64,000 bases of DNA from CAWCLK01 sp963796225 (GTDB lineage Bacteria; Actinomycetota; Nitriliruptoria; Nitriliruptorales; Nitriliruptoraceae): NCBI GenBank assembly GCA_963796225.1, contig CAWCLK010000017.1:26106-90105 (forward strand), given 5' to 3'. Shown here piece by piece: positions 56,213 through 64,000 of the stretch. Under the pieces are notes generated by a model that did not search any database, had not been told where the DNA came from, and saw only the letters and a program-made list of their open reading frames with translations. The number at the start of each line of letters is the position of its first letter. Within the stretch, counting starts at the first letter, position 1. The position numbers were made by a program, and so were the translations under genes.

Positions 56213-56502
56213 TCCTCGACAGCCGGCGGTTGGGCTCGGCTACGGGCTTCCGTCAACGGGTCAGCTGGGTTGGTGGCAGGGCGTGTCGCGGAAGGGCGAG
56301 CTGTACCCTCGGCGACCCGGCGCAGGCTGACGAAGAGAGTGGCAGGACGCTGCCACGACGACATCGGGCCCACTGGGCACCCGCCCGTCGGACAATCCGC
56401 GAACAATCATGTGGGCCTCCATGTGGGCCTCACGCATTCGAACGGAAGCCTCGAAGTGGCTGAATCGCACGCTAACCGCAGTGAATCGGCCGAATCCCGC
56501 CT
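56213..56502. other. Right non-coding end of island
   Basis: About 290 bases. No gene supported. Contains tandem decamers at 56409-56430 and TGAATCG repeated at 56461 and 56482. The frame entering DUF1385 is open from 56270 but has no known protein content. Confidence 0.4.
56409..56430 (+). repeat. Candidate integrase arm sites, right (two copies)
   Basis: ATGTGGGCCT at 56409-56418 and 56421-56430, period 12, about 100 bases inside the right repeat. Same decamer as at the left end (46724). Confidence 0.45.
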
Positions 56503-56531
56503 CGACCCGATGGAGATGGCCCCCCACTACT
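56503..56531 (+). repeat. attR-like direct repeat
   Basis: 29 bases covering the ATG codons of the DUF1385 gene; matches 46612-46639. Confidence 0.75.
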
Positions 56532-57528
56532 ACGGGGGCCAGGCCGTCATCGAGGGCGTGATGATGCGGGGCGCCGACACATGGGCCGTGGCGGTCCGCC
56601 GCCCCGACACCGACGTCTACGTCGAGTGCCACGCAGGTCTCCGACCTGCCCGAGCGGCACCCGTGGCTGAAGAAGCCGATGGCGCGCGGGGTGTACGCCC
56701 TGGGCGACTCGCTGGCCATCGGGATGAAGGCCCTCAACGTCTCGGCTCGCGAGTCGCTGGACGAGGAGGACCAGGAGGACGTCGGCGGGGCGGCCATGGG
56801 TGCGTCGATGGCCCTGGCACTGCTCGTGTTCGTCGGGATCTTCATCTTCCTGCCGTCGGCCGGCGTCAAGGCACTGGACTGCGTGGCTGTTCGACGAGTC
56901 CCTCGGCGACGGGGCGGCGTTCCACCTCGTCGAATCCCTGGTGCGGATCCTGATCTTCCTCGGCTACCTCTCCGCGATCTCGCTGGTGGCCGACATCCGG
57001 CGGGTGTTCCAGTACCACGGGGCCGAGCACAAGACGATCGCGGCCTGGGAGCACGGCGAGGTGCTGGAACCGACCACGGTCGACCGGTACTCGACGCTGC
57101 ACGTGCGCTGCGGGACCAACTTCCTGATCATGGTCATGCTGCTGGCACTGGTCGTCTACACGGTGGTCGGGACGATCGTTCCCGCTCCCGACGGCGGGGT
57201 GCTGGTGGCCATCGGCTACCACGTGGCGCTGCGCATCGTCCTGCTGCCGGTCATCGCCGGACTGGCCTACGAGGGACTGCGCCTGGGCGCCGCGCGGGGC
57301 GACAACCCGGTGGTGGCCGCCCTGATGAAGCCCGGGCTCTGGCTGCAGATGATCACCACCAAGCCCCCCACGACCGACCAGATCGAGGTCGCGATCCGCG
57401 CCTTCGAGGCCGTCGTGCCCGACGAGCACCTGGTGGGGCGGGTGGCCCCGGGGCTGCCCAGCCGGGTCGTGACCGGGCCGTCCGCGGAGCCCGAGCAGGC
57501 ACCGCTCGAGCCGACCGACGGGGCCTAG
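56510..57528 (+). CDS. DUF1385 family membrane protein (two frame breaks)
   Basis: About 338 residues after removing one extra base near 56633 and one near 56882. MEMAPHYYGGQAVIEGVMMRG is the strongly conserved DUF1385 opening. Then SDLPERHPWLKKPMARGVYALGDSL, hydrophobic helices MALALLVFVGIFIFLP, ILIFLGYLSAISLVADI, YHGAEHKTIAAWEHGE and more. Function unknown; the gene is almost always between rpmE and prfA in actinobacteria. The start is ATG 56510 or 56516. Its native upstream region remains at 46601. Confidence 0.9.
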
Positions 57529-57576
57529 CGGCGGGGCACCCCCGCCCCGCGACGACCCATCCTGCAAGGCCCCGCC

Positions 57577-58664
<1,088 letters not shown>

Positions 58665-58668
<4 letters not shown>

Positions 58669-59626
58669 CCACCCGCTGGGACCTCGTCGAGGAGGTCGCC
58701 GACCGACTGGACGCGGCGGGCGTGCCCACGCCCGAGGTCGACGCCCGCTGGATCGTCGACGCCATGGAGGAGCGCTTCGGCCCCACGCTGGCCAGCTGCG
58801 ACGCGGGCGTGCTCGACGAGCTGGTCCGCCGCCGGGCGGCGCGCGAGCCGCTCCAGCTGGTGCTCGGCCACACCACCTTCCGGTGGGTCGAGCTGGCCTG
58901 CCGCCCCGGCGTCTTCGTGCCCCGCCCCGAGACCGAGGTGGTCGCGGGCCTCGCGATCGATGCGGCCAAGGAGGCCGGAGTCAGGCCGGTCGGCCTGCCA
59001 TCGAGGCACCGGGCCGGCGACGCGCCCCGCGTCGTCGAACCCTGCACGGGGACCGGAGCGATCGCGTTGGCCGTGGCCAGCGAGGTCCCCGGCGTCCACG
59101 TGGTCGCGGGCGACCGGTCGGCCGCAGCGGTGGACCTGGCGCGGGAGAACCTGGCCGCCCTGCATGCCGGGCCACGTCCCGACGCCGTGGCGCCCGGGGC
59201 CGTGGCTCGCACCCGCCGCCCGCGTCGAGCTGACGCGCGGCGAGCTGCTCGACGTCGCGCCGCGCCGACTGGGCCGGCACCGTGGACGTGCTCGTGTCCA
59301 ACCCGCCCTACCTGCCGGCGGGCGACGCCGGTTCCTGGGAGCCCGAGGTCGGCGAGCACGATCCCCACGAGGCCCTGGTCGGGGGCGAGGACGGCCACGA
59401 GGTCGTCGACGCGTTGCTGGCGGCGGCCCCGACGTGGTTGTGTCCGGGGGGCACCGTGGTCGTCGAGATCGACGACCGGCGGGGCGACGACGCCGCCCGG
59501 GTCGCCCAGGCAGCCGGCCTGGTCGACGTCCGTGTCGTCGCCGACCTGACCGGCCGGGACCGGGCCCTCGTCGCCCGACGAGGCCTCGTCGCCAGACGAG
59601 GCGTGGTGAGCCCGACGTCCCCGTGA
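58665..59626 (+). CDS. prmC: Release factor glutamine methyltransferase (two frame breaks)
   Basis: About 319 residues after removing one G from the GGGG at 59196-59199 and one from 59271-59273. N-terminal helical domain (REPLQLVLGHTTFRWVELACRPGVFVPRPETE), SAM motif VVEPCTGTGAIALAVA, and NPPY in VDVLVSNPPYLPAG. It modifies Gln of GGQ in release factors. The C-terminus has a tandem LVARRG duplication of 18 bp and a short tail VVSPTSP. Confidence 0.93.
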
Positions 59627-59647
59627 GACCGCAATGAGGAGTCAGAC

Positions 59648-60364
59648 GTGAGCGACGTGGTGGACGCCACCGCCGAGGACACCACCGAGGCCGTGCGTGC
59701 GGCCGCCGCCGCGCTGCGTGCGGGAGACCTCGTCGTGCTGCCGACGGACACGGTCTACGGCGTGGCCGCCGACGCCTTCGACCGTGAGGGCACGCAGAAG
59801 GTCTTCCGTGCCAAGCACCGATCGCGGTCCTTCCCGCTGCCGGTCCTGGTCCGCAGCCCGAAGCAGGTCCTCGGGCTGGTCACCCAGGTCCCCGAGACGG
59901 CCGAGCTGCTGATGGCGGCCTACTGGCCAGGACCCCTGACCATCGTGGTGGCCAGCGACCCCAACCTCACCTGGGACCTCGGCGAGGACGAGGGCACCGT
60001 CGCCCTGCGCATGCCCATGGACACGGTGACCCTCGACATCATCCGCGAGGTCGGGCCGCTGGCGGTGACCTCCGCGAACCGCTCCGGGCGTCCCCCGGCC
60101 CGCACGGTCGACGAGGCCCAGCAGTCGCTCGGCGAGGCCGTGGCGGTGTACGTCGACGGGGGACCGCGCACCGACGCCGCCCCGTCCACGATCATCGACC
60201 TGACCCGGGCCGAACCCCACGTCCTGCGCGAGGGTTCCGTGCCCGGCGAGCAGGCGCTGGCCGTGGCGCGGGGCGAGCTCGCGCCCCACGAGGTCGACCT
60301 GGCCGAGCTCGCCCATCCCACGACCGGTGGCGACGACGACCTCGACGACACCACCACGGGCTGA
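59648..60364 (+). CDS. Threonylcarbamoyl-AMP synthase (TsaC/Sua5/YwlC)
   Basis: 238 residues. The YrdC fold: AGDLVVLPTDTVYGVAADAF, KHRSRSFPLPVLV, YWPGPLTIVV, VALRMPMD and LAVTSANRSGRPPA. It makes threonylcarbamoyl-AMP for t6A37 in tRNAs. The C-terminal 30 residues are acidic and lack the Sua5 domain, so it is the short type. Confidence 0.94.
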   Translation: MSDVVDATAEDTTEAVRAAAAALRAGDLVVLPTDTVYGVAADAFDREGTQKVFRAKHRSRSFPLPVLVRSPKQVLGLVTQVPETAELLMAAYWPGPLTIVVASDPNLTWDLGEDEGTVALRMPMDTVTLDIIREVGPLAVTSANRSGRPPARTVDEAQQSLGEAVAVYVDGGPRTDAAPSTIIDLTRAEPHVLREGSVPGEQALAVARGELAPHEVDLAELAHPTTGGDDDLDDTTTG

Positions 60365-60401
60365 GGGCGTTCGCCACTGCCGGCCGTACGGGCCCGCTCG
60401 G

Positions 60402-60407
60402 TAGTCT
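60402..60407 (+). promoter_or_regulatory. -10 element upstream of glyA
   Basis: TAGTCT 45 bases before the ATG. Confidence 0.3.
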
Positions 60408-60452
60408 GCTCGGCGTCTCCCGCCTGCCGTCCGCGCCCCCAAAGGCCGTCCC

Positions 60453-61710
60453 ATGCCCGAGTTCTACGGTCCTGACGTCGAGGCCCTCGAGGCCACCGAC
60501 CCGGAGGTCGCCGGCTACCTGCGCACCGAGGTCGAACGCCAGCGCACGAAGCTGCAGCTGATCGCGTCCGAGAACTTCGCCTCGCCGGCCGTGATGGCCG
60601 CCAATGGGTCGGTCCTGACCAACAAGTACGCCGAGGGCTACCCGGGCAAGCGCTACTACGGCGGGCTGCGGCGAGGCCGTCGACCCCATCGAGCAGCTGG
60701 CCATCGACCGGGCCAAGCAGCTGTTCGGCGCCGACCACGCCAACGTGCAGCCGCACTCGGGCGCCTCGGCCAACATCGCCGCCTACTTCGCCTCGGTGAT
60801 GCCGGGCGAGAAGGTCCTGGCGATGAGCCTGCCCCACGGCGGGCACCTCACGCACGGGATGAAGATCAACTTCTCGGGCAAGTGGTTCGACATCGCCTCC
60901 TACGGCGTGCGCGAGGACACCGAGACCATCGACATGGACCAGGTCCGCGACCTGGCCCTCGAGCACCGGCCGAAGCTGATCATCGCTGGTTGGTCGGCCT
61001 ACCCGCGCCAGCTCGACTTCGAGGCGTTCCGGTCCATCGCCGACGAGGTCGGCGCCGTGCTGATGTGCGACGCGGCCCACTTCATCGGGCTGGTGGCCGC
61101 CGGCGTCCACGCCTCGCCCGTGCCCTACTGCGACATCGTCACCTTCACGACCCACAAGACCCTGCGCGGTCCGCGGGGCGCGATCATCCTCGCCAAGGAG
61201 CACATGGCGAAGGCGATCGACAAGGCCGTGTTCCCCGGCACCCAGGGCGGCCCCCTCGAGCACGTGATCGCCGCCAAGGCGGTCGGGCTGAAGGAGGCCA
61301 TGGAGCCGTCCTTCAAGGAGTACGGCCAGCGCATCCTCGACGACGCCCGGACCCTGGCCGACGGGCTCACCGACCGCGGCTACCGGATCACCTCGGGCGG
61401 CACCGACACGCACCTGTTCCTCGCCGACGTCACCGGCAAGGGCCTGACCGGCGCCGAGGCCGAGGGGCGCGCCGACGAGGCCGGGATCGTGCTGAACAAG
61501 AACGCCATCCCGTTCGACACCAACCCACCGGCCGTGGCGTCCGGCATCCGTGCCGGCGCCTCGTGCGTCGCCACGCAGGGCATGGGGCCCGCGGAGATGG
61601 AGACCGTCGCAGACCTGATCGACCGGGCGCTGACGGGGTCGGACGACGACCGCCGGGCGGTGCGCGGCGAGGTCGGCGAGCTGCTCGGCAGGTTCCCGGT
61701 CTACGCCTGA
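60453..61710 (+). CDS. glyA: Serine hydroxymethyltransferase (one frame break)
   Basis: 418 residues after removing one extra G at 60663-60665. LIASENFASPAVMAANGSVLTNKYAEGYPGKRYYGG, then HSGASANIAAYFA, DAAHFIGLVAAGVH and the PLP Lys in TFTTHKTLRGPRG. It interconverts serine and glycine with tetrahydrofolate. TGATG junction with the next gene. Confidence 0.96.
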
Positions 61711-62843
61711 TGGGACCCGCACTGCTGGTCGGCGCGGTCGCGGCGGTGGTCACCGCCGTGGTCACGCCACTGGTGGCGCGGCTGGCCCGGCGCGTCGGCG
61801 CCGTCGACGTGCCCTCCGACCCGCGCAAGGTCCACAAGGAGCCGGTGCCGACCCTCGGGGGCATCGGCATGATCGTGGGGTTCCTGGTCGCCTTCGGCCT
61901 GGCCTCCCTGCTCCCCGCCTTCCGGGACGTCTTCTCGGCGACCTCCGAACCCATCGGGCTGCTCGTCGGGGTGGGGCTGATCGGGACGCTCGGGATCCTC
62001 GACGACGTGATCGGGCTGCCCCCGACCGTGAAGATGGCGGGCCAGATCGTCGCCAGCCTCGGTCCGGTCCTGTTCGGGATCCAGCTCGTCTACGCCTGGA
62101 TCCCGGGGCTCGGGCAGGTCGTGGCCATGGCCCCCGACCTCGGGATGCCGCTCACGATCCTGCTCATGGTCTCCATGATCAACGCCGCCAACTTCATCGA
62201 CGGGCTCGACGGACTGGCCGCCGGCGTCGTCGGGATCGCGTCGATCGCGTTCTTCGCCTTCACGGTGGTGTCCGGGGGCCAGGGCCTGACCGAGGCCGTG
62301 CCGACCACCGCCCCGCTCGTCGCCGCGATCACGGCCGGCGTCTGCCTGGGCTTCCTGGTCCACAACTTCCACCCCGCCAAGATCTTCATGGGGGACACGG
62401 GGTCGATGACGCTCGGGCTGCTGCTGGCGTCGGCCGCGGTGTCCTACGTCGGGCGGTCCACGGCCCCCACCTACTCCGACTTCGCCGGGGCCATCCCGCT
62501 GGCCATCCCGGTGCTGGTGCTCGCCATCCCGTTCATGGACACGGCCTTCGCGATCGCCCGTCGCGCCTACCGGCGCCAGCCGATCTCCACGGCGGACCGT
62601 GGCCACCTGCACCACCTGCTGATCACCTTCGGCCACTCCCACCGGCGTGCCGTGCTCGTCATGTACTACTGGTCGGCGGTCATCGCCGGCGGCGTGGTCG
62701 CCCTGGCCGCGTTCGACGACGCCCTGGTGTGGGTCGGGGGGGCGGCCGCCGTGCTGCTCGGCACCGGGGTGACCGTCATCGGCATCCGTCACGGCGTCGG
62801 CGACGCCGAATCCGAACCCCCGGTGTCGTCCCGCACGGCCTGA
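61710..62843 (+). CDS. wecA: MraY/WecA-family glycosyl-1-phosphate transferase
   Basis: 377 residues with about 11 membrane helices. Conserved loops: DVPSDPRKVHKEPVPTLGGIG, GILDDVIGLPP (DDxxD-like), NAANFIDGLDGLAAG and FMGDTGSMTLG, with the C-terminal His-rich HLHHLLITFGHSHRRAV. It attaches a sugar 1-phosphate to undecaprenyl phosphate; the Asp-rich loop and HLHHLL are typical of WecA/TagO rather than MraY. The start overlaps the glyA stop. Gene runs into the convergent Mut7-C gene by 55 bases. Confidence 0.92.
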   Translation: MGPALLVGAVAAVVTAVVTPLVARLARRVGAVDVPSDPRKVHKEPVPTLGGIGMIVGFLVAFGLASLLPAFRDVFSATSEPIGLLVGVGLIGTLGILDDVIGLPPTVKMAGQIVASLGPVLFGIQLVYAWIPGLGQVVAMAPDLGMPLTILLMVSMINAANFIDGLDGLAAGVVGIASIAFFAFTVVSGGQGLTEAVPTTAPLVAAITAGVCLGFLVHNFHPAKIFMGDTGSMTLGLLLASAAVSYVGRSTAPTYSDFAGAIPLAIPVLVLAIPFMDTAFAIARRAYRRQPISTADRGHLHHLLITFGHSHRRAVLVMYYWSAVIAGGVVALAAFDDALVWVGGAAAVLLGTGVTVIGIRHGVGDAESEPPVSSRTA

Positions 62844-63560
62844 CGGGCCGTCGACTCGATGGCCGCCAGCGCGTCCGTGTGTGCCCCGTGCCAGTACAGC
62901 TGGCCGCACGCCGTGCACTCGCCCACCGTGCGGTGACCGGCGGCCCGGGTGCCGGGCTCGAGCCGGTCCGTCACGTTCTCGACGGGCACGGTGCGGACCG
63001 GTCCGTTGCACCGCGGGCAGCGGGTCCCGGGTGCCAGCTGCGGGGCCAGCCCGAGTCGTGCCACGACCTCGGCCAGCTGCTCGTCGGGGTCCTGCGACCG
63101 GACCAGCGCCCCGTGGCGCACCTGCCGGCGCATCAGCAGGCCACGGTCGCGGCTGACGAGCACCCGGTCCTCGGCCTCGGCCACCGCCGCCAGCTCGGCG
63201 TCGTCGGCGTCGTTGCGCCACCACGTGTCGATCCCGAGGACCCGCAGACGACGGGCCAGGGTGCCGAGGTGCACGTCGGCGACCACCCGGACGGGGCGGG
63301 GCGCTGACGCCGAGGTCGTCGGCGGACGGGGTCAGGACGTCGTGGACGCGGACCGTCTCGCCGCCGACGAGTCGGTGGTCGAGCGGGCGCAGGGTCCCGT
63401 CGACCTCCGCCGCGGCGACCTCGGTGTGCGGGATCCCGAGGGATTCCACGGCGTCCTTGAGCGATCGGGGGTGGGGCACGGGGACCTGCAGCGGACCCGT
63501 GCCGCGCCGCCGTGCGAGGGCACGCAGGCTTCCCAGCAGCACGATGGTCACGGGGCGCAT
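62789..63560 (-). CDS. Mut7-C RNAse-domain protein with ubiquitin-like N-domain (one frame break)
   Basis: About 256 residues after removing one extra base near 63300. N-terminal ThiS/MoaD-like domain (RPVTIVLLGSLRALARRR, VRVHDVLTPS) is followed by the Mut7-C domain: VADVHLGTLARRLRVLGIDTWWRNDADD (PIN-like Asp residues), VLVSRDRGLLMRR and a zinc ribbon (CPRCNGPV, CTACGQLYWHG). The fusion occurs widely in bacteria and is thought to be an RNase. Nearly leaderless. Confidence 0.88.
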
Positions 63561-63570
63561 CACGCCGGTG

Positions 63571-63576
63571 ACACTA
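63571..63576 (-). promoter_or_regulatory. -10 element of Mut7-C gene
   Basis: TAGTGT on the minus strand, 10 bases before the ATG at 63560. Confidence 0.4.
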
Positions 63577-63624
63577 GGTGCGCAGGCCGGGTGAGCGCTC
63601 GTGCTGACGGGCCGAGACCGGGTT

Positions 63625-63652
63625 TTGCGCCCGCTTGTGACGTTGGTAACTT
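63625..63652 (+). promoter_or_regulatory. Promoter of ATP synthase operon
   Basis: TTGCGC (63625-63630), 16 bases, TAACTT (63647-63652), then 10 bases to the ATG. Short leader and no ribosome site. Confidence 0.45.
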
Positions 63653-63662
63653 TCGCGCCGCC

Positions 63663-63911
63663 ATGGACCAGCATGAGATTCGACGTCAGATGTGGCGTGA
63701 TCTCGATTCTGGCTGGGCACTGACCGTCGAGTTCATGACCGCCATTGGGGTCTGGATGGGCATCGGTTGGCTGCTCGACCAGTGGCTCGGAACATGGCCG
63801 TGGTTGATGGCGGCGGGTGCCGCGCTCGGGTTCGTCCTCGGGATGTACCTGGTGTACCTGCGGCATCGTGCCGCCAGCCACGACGCGGAGGTCCGGCGCG
63901 CCAACCGGTGA
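63663..63911 (+). CDS. AtpZ/AtpI-type ATP synthase accessory protein
   Basis: 82 residues. Two membrane helices: FMTAIGVWMGIGWLLDQWLG and WLMAAGAALGFVLGMYLVYL, joined by the GTWPW turn, and a charged C-terminus. AtpZ/AtpI proteins sit at the head of atp operons and may assist c-ring assembly or Mg2+ transport. GTGA overlap with the next gene. Confidence 0.85.
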   Translation: MDQHEIRRQMWRDLDSGWALTVEFMTAIGVWMGIGWLLDQWLGTWPWLMAAGAALGFVLGMYLVYLRHRAASHDAEVRRANR

Positions 63912-64000
63912 CGCTCGGCACCCCGCCCCGCCATCGCCCGACCCCGACCGACGGCCCGCCAGCCAGGCGCAGTGACGCGCCGACGACAAGGACCGCCGCG
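63908..64000 (+). CDS. Start of next gene, truncated by window end
   Basis: GTG overlapping the previous stop opens a frame to the end of the window (TLGTPPRHRPTPTDGPPARRSDA). It is Pro/Arg-rich and not yet recognisable. In atp operons a second small membrane subunit or subunit a would follow. Confidence 0.4.
   Translation, partial: MTLGTPPRHRPTPTDGPPARRSDAPTTRTAA

Larger units (their letters stand above)
46640..56531. mobile_element. Genomic island inserted in DUF1385 5' end
   Basis: About 9.9 kb between attL-like and attR-like repeats, splitting rpmE from DUF1385-prfA. Content: sigma/anti-sigma pair, SOD-like protein, membrane proteins, several toxin-antitoxin loci and pseudogenes. Frame breaks here seem to be missing bases, unlike the extra bases elsewhere, and coding density is lower. 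No integrase or transposase is recognised. It could be a decayed integrative element or a mobilisable cassette. Confidence 0.7.

Noticed and set aside
61701..63989. Very long leftward frame from the ATP operon to glyA
   Set aside because: Only the 63300-63560 part (ubiquitin-like domain of the Mut7-C gene) is real; the rest is antisense to wecA or to the atp genes.

Overview
The window is about 72% GC by eye, gene-dense, and comes from a high-GC Gram-positive bacterium (Actinomycetota). The markers are a WhiB protein, a SigH/RsrA pair, BldD, a PdtaS-type histidine kinase, DUF3499 and DUF5719 proteins, an Rv3235-like protein beside secA, and a mycothiol-type DinB protein. The mix of short HPF, HD-GYP proteins, DUF5317 and a divergent Rho suggests a deep-branching class such as Nitriliruptoria; that placement is inference. 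Many housekeeping frames are broken by single-base indels, mostly one extra base in a GGC/GCC context, which I read as assembly error rather than gene loss. Such genes are given as one CDS with the break described.

Layout. 1-9.3 kb: DUF5719, zinc metallopeptidase, DUF3499, methyltransferase, phosphomannomutase, Trm112, cupin, purine nucleoside phosphorylase, ComF, HPF, a NarL-type regulator and a thioesterase. 9.4-16.2 kb: secA, Rv3235-like and membrane proteins on the opposite strand, sigH-rsrA, a sugar epimerase. 16.3-21.3 kb: a cyclic-di-GMP neighbourhood (BldD with an intact ligand motif, HD-GYP phosphodiesterase, a degenerate HD paralogue, DUF5317, a 25-residue peptide). 21.4-31 kb: enoyl-CoA hydratase, a lone sigma-region-4-like protein, pdtaS, whiB, lipid kinase, secreted hydrolase, transsulfuration pair, lipoprotein, tRNA-Arg. 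31-46.6 kb: receiver protein, argS, lysA, hom-thrC-thrB, transaldolase, rho, a penicillin-binding protein, acetyltransferases, a pentapeptide-repeat protein, a DinB-fold enzyme, rpmE.

46.6-56.5 kb is the accessory part. The usual order rpmE - DUF1385 - prfA is split by about 9.9 kb bounded by a 28-29 bp direct repeat made from the 5' end of the DUF1385 gene. Between the repeats lie an ECF sigma/anti-sigma operon, an SOD-like exported protein, membrane proteins, and a series of toxin-antitoxin loci (zeta/ParD-like, RHH-HicA-HicB, decayed VapBC, TacAT-like, Phd/PIN, VapBC fragments). No integrase is visible. ATGTGGGCCT decamers near both ends look like integrase arm sites. This is the strongest candidate for something new here.

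56.5-64 kb returns to the core: DUF1385, prfA, prmC, tsaC/sua5, glyA, a WecA-type transferase, a Mut7-C protein on the other strand, and the start of the ATP synthase operon.
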